From the NCBI GenBank assembly GCA_938041595.1, contig CALITN010000027.1, positions 1 to 5,619 on the forward strand: DNA of 5,619 bases. Reading direction: 5' to 3'. A model generated the notes under the pieces. It did not search any database and was not told where the DNA came from. It saw nothing but the letters and a program-made list of their open reading frames with translations. This document shows, one piece after another, positions 1 through 5,619 of this stretch; position 1 is the stretch's first letter; each line of letters starts with the position of its first letter. This stretch comes from an uncultured Flavobacteriaceae bacterium (GTDB lineage Bacteria; Bacteroidota; Bacteroidia; Flavobacteriales; Flavobacteriaceae). A program made the translations under genes and the position numbers.

Positions 1-359
1 TGCGTCATTTAGAAAAGGGAAGAGTTGTTATTTTTGGAGGCGGAACAGGTAACCCATATTTCACCACAGATTCTGCAGCTGTTTTAAGAGCTATAGAAAT
101 TGAGGCTGATGTAATTTTAAAAGGAACTCGCGTAGACGGAATTTATACCTCTGACCCAGAAAAGGACAAAAACGCAACTAAGTTCGATACTATTACATTT
201 AAAGATGTATTAACAAAAGGACTTAAAGTAATGGACACTACAGCCTTTACTCTTAGTCAGGAAAACGAACTTCCCATAATCGTTTTTGACATGAACACCC
301 AAGGCAATCTCAAAAAGATTGCTGAAGGGGAAAACATTGGAACCCGCGTTTACCTTTAA
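1..359 (+). CDS. pyrH: UMP kinase (uridylate kinase), C-terminal half, cut by window start
   Basis: UMP kinase phosphorylates UMP to UDP with ATP in the cytoplasm, a step of pyrimidine nucleotide synthesis. The first complete codon is at 3, and 118 residues can be read up to TAA at 357-359, about half of the usual ~235-residue protein. Visible family marks are the glycine-rich GGGTGNPYFTTDSAA segment (about residues 12-26 of the fragment), the IEIEADVILKG strand, and the VDGIYTSDP motif typical of the amino-acid-kinase fold and close to the E. coli PyrH version. The C-terminal segment with VMD-TAFTL and the closing GTRVYL also fit PyrH. The frame is open throughout, so the truncation is only the window edge. 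frr follows after 11 bases, the usual bacterial pyrH-frr pairing, which suggests cotranscription. The fragment is somewhat more AT-rich (about 38% GC by hand count) than frr. Identity is secure; the start lies outside the window. Confidence 0.97.
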   Translation, partial: RHLEKGRVVIFGGGTGNPYFTTDSAAVLRAIEIEADVILKGTRVDGIYTSDPEKDKNATKFDTITFKDVLTKGLKVMDTTAFTLSQENELPIIVFDMNTQGNLKKIAEGENIGTRVYL

Positions 360-370
360 AATCTCAGATT

Positions 371-925
371 ATGAATGAAGAATTAGACTTTGTTGTTGCG
401 ACCGCCAAAGAACGCATGGAGCAATCCCTTGCGCATTTGGAAAAAGAACTATTGAATATCCGTGCGGGCAAAGCGAATCCCGTGATGCTCTCCACCGTTA
501 ATGTAGAATATTACGGGACGCAAACCCCTCTGAGTCAGGTTGCCAATGTAAATACCCCCGATGCGCGAACCTTGAGCGTTCAGCCTTGGGAAAAATCCAT
601 GCTTGCCGATATTGAAAAAGCCATTTTAGTAGCTAATCTAGGGTTTACTCCCATGAACAATGGTGAATCTGTAATCATCACTATCCCGCCCTTGACCGAG
701 GAGCGCAGAAGAGAGCTCGTCAAACTAGCCAAAGCCGAAGCGGAAAATAACAAAATCAGTATCCGAGGTTTCCGAAAGGATGCCAACCAAGAGGTGAAAA
801 AATCGGAAGCCACGGAAGATCAACAAAAGAACTACGAACAAGACATTCAAGAATTGACTGATCGTTTTATCAAAGAAGTTGACCGTATTCTTCAAAATAA
901 AGAAAAAGAAATCCTAACCGTATAG
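371..925 (+). CDS. frr: Ribosome recycling factor (RRF)
   Basis: RRF works with EF-G to split the post-termination ribosome so that it can be reused. The product is 184 residues, matching the family norm of about 185. Domain I is the long helical bundle, residues 1-30 and about 106-184; domain II is the small beta domain between them. Visible signatures are NIRAGKANP (29-37), VEYYGTQTPLSQVA (45-58), the PWEKSM segment (72-77), TIPPLTEERRRELVK (104-118) and IRGFRKDAN (131-139), which holds the basic residues (R132, R135) expected of the ribosome-contacting helix. ATG at 371 gives the family's normal N-terminus. No Shine-Dalgarno sequence precedes it, which is common in Bacteroidota. It sits 11 bases after pyrH with no promoter or terminator between them, so it is probably translated from the same message. 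The stop is TAG at 923-925. Confidence 0.98.
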   Translation: MNEELDFVVATAKERMEQSLAHLEKELLNIRAGKANPVMLSTVNVEYYGTQTPLSQVANVNTPDARTLSVQPWEKSMLADIEKAILVANLGFTPMNNGESVIITIPPLTEERRRELVKLAKAEAENNKISIRGFRKDANQEVKKSEATEDQQKNYEQDIQELTDRFIKEVDRILQNKEKEILTV

Positions 926-952
926 CATCAGAGGGATAAGCTTCCCGAGGAT

Positions 953-3337
953 ATGAAAAAGAAAAGCCGATTTAGTTTTTGGGGGAGCGTTGCAAGGCTT
1001 ATTCTTCGAAACCGATTTCTGATCTTACTAGGCATCGTTGCTACGACTCTCTTTTGGGCTTCGCAGTGGCAGTATATGCAGTTCACGTATTCCGAAGCCA
1101 ATCTCCTTCCCGATAAACACCCAGAAAATATTAGATATCAAAAGTTTCTTGACACTTTTGGTGAGGAAGGGAATCTGATTGTTATTGCACTCCAGGACAC
1201 CGCTTTTTTCCAAGCAGAGAGGTTGGGTGCCTGGGAAAAGTTAAACCAAAAACTGATTACCTTCCCCGAAATTGAAAGTGTACTCTCGGTCGAAAATCTC
1301 CAAGGACTGACAAAAAACACTAAAAAAGAACGCTTTGATTTCGTCCCGCTCTTGGATTCCATTCATCGCGATCAAAAAACACTTGATCAATTCCAACAAA
1401 AACTATTTCTAGAATTACCCTTCTACAAAGACTTACTTTTCAATCCAGAAACGGGCACCATTCGTTCTCTGGTGTATATGAAAAAAGATGTGGTCAATAC
1501 CGCCGCGCGAAAAGATTTTATTTTCAACGATTTAATCCCAGAAGTGGAACGCTTTGAAAAAAGCCAGCAATCAGATCTTAGGGTCTCAGGGATGCCTTAC
1601 ATTCGAACTTTGAACGCACAAAATATCGTTGATGAGATTGGTCTTTTTGTTCTGTTCGCTACCCTGCTGACCTCTCTTATTTTCTTTCTTTTTTTCCGTT
1701 CGTTCCGCGCCACATTTATTTCGCTACTGGTTGTCCTGATTGGCGTGATGTGGGCCTTTGGGGTTTTGGGCTTTTTGCGTTATGAAATCACCGTTCTAAC
1801 AGCATTGATTCCTCCTCTCATCATTGTTATTGGAGTACCCAATTGTATTTTTCTCATCAATAAATACCAGTTGGAAGTTGCCAAGCACGGTAACAAAGTC
1901 CGATCACTACAACGGGTAATCACTAAGATCGGGAACGCCACCTTGATGACCAATCTCACCACCGCTTCGGGTTTTGCTACTTTTATCCTTACTGATAGTA
2001 AAATTCTCAAGGAATTTGGGATTGTTGCCTCTTTGAACATTATTGGAATCTTTCTGCTGTCACTTTTGATGATTCCGATTGTTTATAGCTTTCTACCCCG
2101 CCCCAACTCCAAGCATTTGAAGCATTTGAAAAACAAGTGGATGGAACGCATTGTCCGTGAAATGGAAACCATTGTACGGAATAAAAAAATTGCCGTATAT
2201 AGCGTTGCCTTAATTGGCTTAATCCTTGGAATTATTGGGATTTATCAAATAAAGATATCTGGGAGCCTTATCGAAGATATGCCTAAGAAGGCCGCATTCT
2301 TTGATGATATCTTATTTTTTGAGAAAGAGTTTAATGGAATTGTTCCCTTAGAGATAAGCATCGACGCAAAGCGCCCTAAGGGTATTTATAGTCTCTCCAC
2401 CCTTCGGCGGATCAACCGTTTGCACGAAACCATTGCGGAAATCCCTGAGCTTTCCACTCCTGTTTCGATTGTCAATGCTTACAAATATGCCAAACAAGCC
2501 TATTACAATGGCAATGTCAATTATTATCAACTCCCCTCTCCACAAGAAAATCGTTTTATTCTACCCTTTATAAATAATGCTTCTGGCAATGGTAATTTGT
2601 TAGCCAACTACGTTGACACAACGGGGCAACTGGCACGACTTACGACTTTTATGCAAGATGTACCCACTGATCGCATGGAACAAATTGAAACCGAATTGCT
2701 CAAAGCGATTCAGAAAATATTTCCTGAAAAACGATATACTGTTGAGCTCACAGGGAAATCCCTCCTATTCCTAAAAGGAACACACTATTTGATAAAAAAT
2801 CTATTCCTCTCCCTTCTGCTTGCCGTGATTTTGATTGCGCTGTTTATGGCTTATATGTTTCGATCGACAAAAATGATCGTGGTCTCGCTGATCCCCAACC
2901 TCTTACCTCTAATTATTACCGCCGGGGTTATGGGTTACTCGGGTATCCCCCTAAAACCCTCTACCATTTTAGTTTTCAGCATAGCCTTTGGAATATCAGT
3001 GGATGACACCATTCACTTTTTGGCCAAGTATCGTCAGGAACTGATCGATTCCAACTGGAAAATCAAACGATCCGTATATGCTGCGCTAAAGGAAACTGGA
3101 ATTAGTATGTTCTACACTTCCGTGGTTCTCTTTTTTGGATTTATCGTTTTTATGAGTTCCAATTTTGGGGGCACCAGAGCTTTAGGAGGATTGGTGGCCG
3201 TAACCCTTTTGTTCGCGATGCTTGCCAACTTAGTCTTACTGCCATCCCTTTTGATCTCTCTTGAGGGGAGTTTTAGTAATGAACGTGTTTTGAAAGAGCC
3301 TAAAATTAAAATCATCGAAGAAAAACAAGGCCGCTAA
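953..3337 (+). CDS. RND-superfamily (MMPL/COG1033-like) inner-membrane transporter
   Basis: This 794-residue protein has the duplicated 6+6 helix plan of RND exporters. TM1 is about 19-40, then an extracytoplasmic loop 41-227; TM2-TM6 lie at about 228-250, 254-276, 280-305, 328-347 and 354-382. A basic cytoplasmic linker (383-411) leads to TM7 (412-434), a second large loop to about 612, and TM8-TM12 at about 614-636, 640-664, 669-693, 717-735 and 743-770. TM10 carries GISVDDTIHFL (680-690), the acidic pair expected for proton coupling. The matching TM4 site reads GVPNCIFLINKY (294-305) and has no acid. At under 800 residues it is shorter than AcrB-type pumps (~1040) and resembles MmpL/HpnN-like proteins, some of which move lipids. 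The substrate here is unknown, and no adaptor or outer-membrane channel gene is in the window. ATG 953 is preceded by GAGG (947-950) at 2-base spacing. The gene starts 27 bases after frr, probably in the same operon. The fold is sure, the cargo is not. Confidence 0.9.
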   Translation: MKKKSRFSFWGSVARLILRNRFLILLGIVATTLFWASQWQYMQFTYSEANLLPDKHPENIRYQKFLDTFGEEGNLIVIALQDTAFFQAERLGAWEKLNQKLITFPEIESVLSVENLQGLTKNTKKERFDFVPLLDSIHRDQKTLDQFQQKLFLELPFYKDLLFNPETGTIRSLVYMKKDVVNTAARKDFIFNDLIPEVERFEKSQQSDLRVSGMPYIRTLNAQNIVDEIGLFVLFATLLTSLIFFLFFRSFRATFISLLVVLIGVMWAFGVLGFLRYEITVLTALIPPLIIVIGVPNCIFLINKYQLEVAKHGNKVRSLQRVITKIGNATLMTNLTTASGFATFILTDSKILKEFGIVASLNIIGIFLLSLLMIPIVYSFLPRPNSKHLKHLKNKWMERIVREMETIVRNKKIAVYSVALIGLILGIIGIYQIKISGSLIEDMPKKAAFFDDILFFEKEFNGIVPLEISIDAKRPKGIYSLSTLRRINRLHETIAEIPELSTPVSIVNAYKYAKQAYYNGNVNYYQLPSPQENRFILPFINNASGNGNLLANYVDTTGQLARLTTFMQDVPTDRMEQIETELLKAIQKIFPEKRYTVELTGKSLLFLKGTHYLIKNLFLSLLLAVILIALFMAYMFRSTKMIVVSLIPNLLPLIITAGVMGYSGIPLKPSTILVFSIAFGISVDDTIHFLAKYRQELIDSNWKIKRSVYAALKETGISMFYTSVVLFFGFIVFMSSNFGGTRALGGLVAVTLLFAMLANLVLLPSLLISLEGSFSNERVLKEPKIKIIEEKQGR
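2111..2128 (+). repeat. Perfect 9-bp tandem duplication in the transporter gene
   Basis: AAGCATTTG occurs twice head to tail in frame (2111-2119 and 2120-2128). It encodes KHL-KHL at residues 387-392, in the basic cytoplasmic linker between TM6 and TM7. It is a small in-frame duplication in a region likely to tolerate length change, and nothing suggests a regulatory role. Confidence 0.85.
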
Positions 3338-3365
3338 TCCCTGCCGTCTCAAAGAGAAATAACTT

Positions 3366-3373
3366 TATCTTTG
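3366..3373 (+). promoter_or_regulatory. Bacteroidota-type -7 promoter box (TATCTTTG) of asnS
   Basis: TATCTTTG matches the Bacteroidota sigma-70-class -7 consensus TAnnTTTG exactly and ends 18 bases before the asnS ATG at 3392. Transcription would start a few bases downstream, giving a leader of roughly 10-14 bases. No clear TTG-type -33 box is seen about 20 bases upstream (the bases there read CCCTGCCG), so support rests on the -7 box and its position. The last base of the upstream transporter gene is 3337, so the box is fully intergenic. Confidence 0.65.
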
Positions 3374-3391
3374 CAGCAAAATTTGAAGGAC

Positions 3392-4822
3392 ATGATTAAA
3401 ATCGCTACGCTCATAGAGGATGCGAATTCTATAGGTAAAGAAGTTACCGTAAAAGGATGGGTTCGTACTTTTCGTGCCAATCGTTTTATCGCATTGAATG
3501 ACGGTTCCACATTGCAAAATCTTCAATGCGTTGTTGATTTTGAAAATTTGGAAGAAGCGCTATTAAAACAAATCAATACGGGTGCCGCACTCGCTGTTAA
3601 AGGAGAATTAGTGGCCAGTCAGGGAAAAGGACAATCAGTTGAAATTCAAGTTACTGAGCTTAGTGTACTCGGAGGTGCTGATCCAGAGCAATATCCTATT
3701 CAACCCAAAAAACACAGCTTTGAGTTTCTCCGTGAGCAGGCACATCTTCGAGTGCGAACCAATACCTTCAGCGCAGTGATGCGTGTTCGTTCGGCACTGG
3801 CCTTTGCAGTTCATCAATTTTTTCGCAACGAAGGTTTTTATTATGTCAATACACCCATCATTACTGGAAGTGATGCGGAAGGAGCTGGAGAGATGTTTCG
3901 AGTAACCACACTAGAGCCTAAAAATCCTCCCTTGGGTGAAGATGAAACGGTAGACTATAAGCAAGATTTTTTTGCCAAAGAAACCCATTTGACCGTATCT
4001 GGGCAATTGGAAGCCGAAACCTATGCTATGGGGCTTGGTAATGTCTACACTTTTGGACCTACTTTCCGTGCTGAAAACTCAAATACCACACGCCATTTGG
4101 CTGAATTCTGGATGATTGAACCAGAGATGGCTTTTTATGATCTCAATGATAATATAGATTTAGCAGAGGCTTTCATTAAATATATTTTGCAATACATCCT
4201 GGATCACTGTAAGGAAGATCTGGCCTTTTTGGATCAACGCTTGACCCAAGAGGAGAAAAGTAAACCTCAAGCCGAACGCAGTGAAATGGGATTATTAGAA
4301 AAAATTCAATTTGTGGTGGCTAACGAATTTAAGCGGATCAGTTACACGGAAGCGATTTACATTCTAAAAAATTCAAAGCCCAATAAAAAGAAGAAATTCA
4401 AATTTCCAGTAAACGAATGGGGTGTTGATCTTCAAAGCGAGCACGAACGTTTTCTGGTAGAAAAACACTTTAAATGTCCTGTTGTGTTATTCGACTATCC
4501 AGCTCAAATAAAAGCTTTTTATATGCGATTGAACGAAGATCAGAAGACCGTTGGAGCCATGGACATTCTTTTTCCAGGAATAGGTGAAATGGTGGGCGGA
4601 TCGCAACGTGAGGAGCGATTGGATGTTCTTCAAGAACGGATCGCAGCGCAAGGGATTGACGCAGCGGAACTCGACTGGTATCTAGACCTGCGTCGTTTTG
4701 GAACCGCACCCCATTCCGGTTTTGGTTTGGGCTTTGAACGTTTGGTTCAATTCAGCACTGGAATGGGGAATATTCGTGATGTAATTCCTTTTCCACGTAC
4801 CCCACAGAATGCATCTTTCTAA
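3392..4822 (+). CDS. asnS: Asparaginyl-tRNA synthetase
   Basis: This class II aminoacyl-tRNA synthetase charges tRNA-Asn with asparagine using ATP in the cytoplasm. From ATG 3392 it is 476 residues, within the usual AsnRS range. An N-terminal OB-fold anticodon-binding domain (about 15-95, including VKGWVRTFRANRFIALNDGS) precedes the catalytic domain. Motif 1 lies around 143-160 (HQFFRNEGFYYVNTP), motif 2 around 224-247 (TFRAENSNTTRHLAEFWMIEPEM) split by its loop, and motif 3 around 443-451 (FGLGFERL with the conserved Arg). SGQLEAETYAM and the FPRTPQNASF tail favour AsnRS over AspRS. A lysine-rich insert (KPNKKKKFKFPVNEWGVDL, about 329-347) looks like the Bacteroidota form. The frame extends upstream to a TTG at 3371, but that codon overlaps the promoter box, so ATG 3392 is preferred. 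AAGGA (3386-3390) is only one base from the ATG, an unusually tight Shine-Dalgarno. rpoN follows after 50 bases. The stop is TAA at 4820-4822. Confidence 0.97.
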   Translation: MIKIATLIEDANSIGKEVTVKGWVRTFRANRFIALNDGSTLQNLQCVVDFENLEEALLKQINTGAALAVKGELVASQGKGQSVEIQVTELSVLGGADPEQYPIQPKKHSFEFLREQAHLRVRTNTFSAVMRVRSALAFAVHQFFRNEGFYYVNTPIITGSDAEGAGEMFRVTTLEPKNPPLGEDETVDYKQDFFAKETHLTVSGQLEAETYAMGLGNVYTFGPTFRAENSNTTRHLAEFWMIEPEMAFYDLNDNIDLAEAFIKYILQYILDHCKEDLAFLDQRLTQEEKSKPQAERSEMGLLEKIQFVVANEFKRISYTEAIYILKNSKPNKKKKFKFPVNEWGVDLQSEHERFLVEKHFKCPVVLFDYPAQIKAFYMRLNEDQKTVGAMDILFPGIGEMVGGSQREERLDVLQERIAAQGIDAAELDWYLDLRRFGTAPHSGFGLGFERLVQFSTGMGNIRDVIPFPRTPQNASF

Positions 4823-4848
4823 GCGGTAGGTCATATTTGGGCAATTTG

Positions 4849-4856
4849 TATCTTTG
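4849..4856 (+). promoter_or_regulatory. Bacteroidota-type -7 promoter box (TATCTTTG) of rpoN
   Basis: This octamer is the same TATCTTTG found before asnS and matches TAnnTTTG exactly. It ends 16 bases before the rpoN ATG at 4873, so the predicted leader is only about 10 bases. A TTTG at 4836-4839 lies too close (9 bases) to be the -33 element, and no good -33 box is seen at the expected distance. The box is also the left part of the short palindrome TATCT-TTG-AGATA (4849-4861). Confidence 0.65.
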
Positions 4857-4872
4857 AGATAGCATTACGGCT

Positions 4873-5619
4873 ATGATTAAACAACAGCTCCAATTAAAAC
4901 TCTCTCAAAAGCTATCCCCTCAGCAGATACAACTGATGAAGCTCATTGAGTTGTCTACCCAAGAATTGGAACAAAAAATCCAGGGAGAAATTGGAGAAAA
5001 TCCTGCACTGGAAAACGGAAAAGAGCTCCATACGGAAGAGGCAGACCCTGAACCCTTTGAAGACAGTCAATCCATAGACACCCAAGATATTGATATTGAC
5101 AGCTATTTAAGTGACGATGATATCCCAGCCTATCGCACCCAAATTTCAAACTATAGCGCCGATCAAGAAGAAAAGAGCGTTCCTGTATCGGGAGGTATCA
5201 GCTTCCATCAGATGCTGAGTAGTCAATTGCAAAATCTAATCCTCAAAGAACAAGAAGAAGATATCGCTACCTTTTTGGTGGGAAGTATTGATGAGAGTGG
5301 CTATATCCGTCGTAGTGTTGACGAAATAATAGATGATTTGGCTTTTACCCAAAATATCTTTGTATCAAAGGAAGCTATTCTGAGCGTTCTCAAAAAAGTA
5401 CAACAACTGGATCCTCCTGGTGTGGCTGCGCGGTCACTCCAAGAATGCCTTCAGTTGCAATTGGAACGCAAACAAAATCCCAATCGGAATATAAAACTGG
5501 CCTTAGAAATTGTGACCAATGCTTTTGACGAGTTTTCGAAAAAGCACTATCAGAAACTAATGGACAAGTTTGGAATTGATGAGGATACATTGAAAGAAGT
5601 CTTTCAAGTGGTTTCTAAA
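4873..5619 (+). CDS. rpoN: RNA polymerase sigma-54 factor, N-terminal half, cut by window end
   Basis: Sigma-54 directs core RNA polymerase to -24/-12 promoters, and opening needs AAA+ activator proteins. The frame from ATG 4873 is open for 249 codons to the window end, about half of the usual ~480-residue protein, so this is an edge truncation only. Region I (about 1-47) is the glutamine- and leucine-rich activator-contact segment, with LSQKLSPQQIQLMKLIELS and the GENPALE ending typical of the family. Region II (about 48-105) is a strongly acidic, low-complexity linker rich in Asp and Glu. The core-binding domain then begins; it shows FLVGSIDESGYI (134-145) and the diagnostic DPPGVAARSLQECLQLQL (180-197). 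The DNA-binding helix-turn-helix and the RpoN box lie beyond the window and cannot be checked. No Shine-Dalgarno is evident. The gene has its own predicted promoter box 50 bases or less after asnS. Identification is secure. Confidence 0.96.
   Translation, partial: MIKQQLQLKLSQKLSPQQIQLMKLIELSTQELEQKIQGEIGENPALENGKELHTEEADPEPFEDSQSIDTQDIDIDSYLSDDDIPAYRTQISNYSADQEEKSVPVSGGISFHQMLSSQLQNLILKEQEEDIATFLVGSIDESGYIRRSVDEIIDDLAFTQNIFVSKEAILSVLKKVQQLDPPGVAARSLQECLQLQLERKQNPNRNIKLALEIVTNAFDEFSKKHYQKLMDKFGIDEDTLKEVFQVVSK

Noticed and set aside
933..946. GGGA/TCCC mini-hairpin between frr and the transporter
   Set aside because: Only a 4-bp stem and no T-tract after it, so it is not a credible intrinsic terminator; the frr-transporter gap is too short for a normal attenuator.
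1780..2040. Antisense open frame within the transporter gene
   Set aside because: It lies fully opposite membrane-helix codons of a well-supported gene, has no promoter box or ribosome site, and resembles no known protein; the same holds for the other antisense frames in the window.
4470..4709. Antisense open frame within asnS
   Set aside because: It lies opposite the conserved catalytic domain of AsnRS and its translation shows no recognisable motif.
4823..4872. Possible terminator after asnS
   Set aside because: No GC-rich stem followed by a T-run is visible; the gap is accounted for by the rpoN promoter box and leader.
5355..5362. Third exact TATCTTTG copy
   Set aside because: It lies within the rpoN coding frame (Asn-Ile-Phe-Val), with no gene start downstream in the window; an 8-base motif of this composition is expected by chance.
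5358..5370. CTTTG-TAT-CAAAG palindrome
   Set aside because: Short, inside the rpoN coding region, and explained by the codons of a normal sigma-54 core-binding domain.

Overview
The window looks like a piece of a Bacteroidota chromosome, most likely from a Flavobacteriia-type organism. Three things point there. The proteins resemble Bacteroidota versions, for example an AsnRS with a lysine-rich insert and a C-terminus ending FPRTPQNASF. Shine-Dalgarno sequences are weak or missing. Two exact TAnnTTTG elements, the Bacteroidota-type -7 promoter box, lie just upstream of asnS and rpoN. The taxonomic call is inferred from sequence character and not from a database search. All genes are on the + strand and packed tightly, with gaps of 11, 27, 54 and 50 bases.

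Layout: the window opens inside pyrH (UMP kinase, C-terminal half, 1-359). Next come frr (ribosome recycling factor, 371-925) and a 794-residue RND-superfamily (MMPL/COG1033-like) membrane transporter (953-3337). Then follow asnS (asparaginyl-tRNA synthetase, best start 3392, end 4822) and the N-terminal half of rpoN (sigma-54, 4873 to beyond the window end). Both edge genes are truncated only by the window and show no sign of breakage.

PyrH, Frr and AsnS are housekeeping functions in nucleotide supply and translation, and RpoN is a transcription factor. The pyrH-frr-transporter stretch reads like one transcription unit, since no promoter or terminator is visible inside it. asnS and rpoN each carry their own TATCTTTG box 24-26 bases before the start codon, so each probably also has its own promoter with a very short 5' leader.

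I see no mobile element, CRISPR array, RNA gene, phage gene or defence gene, and no convincing previously undescribed system. The points worth a second look are the RND transporter, which has acidic residues in TM10 but none at the matching place in TM4 and has no visible partner genes; the asnS start, where an upstream TTG lies inside the predicted promoter box; and the shared asnS/rpoN promoter architecture.
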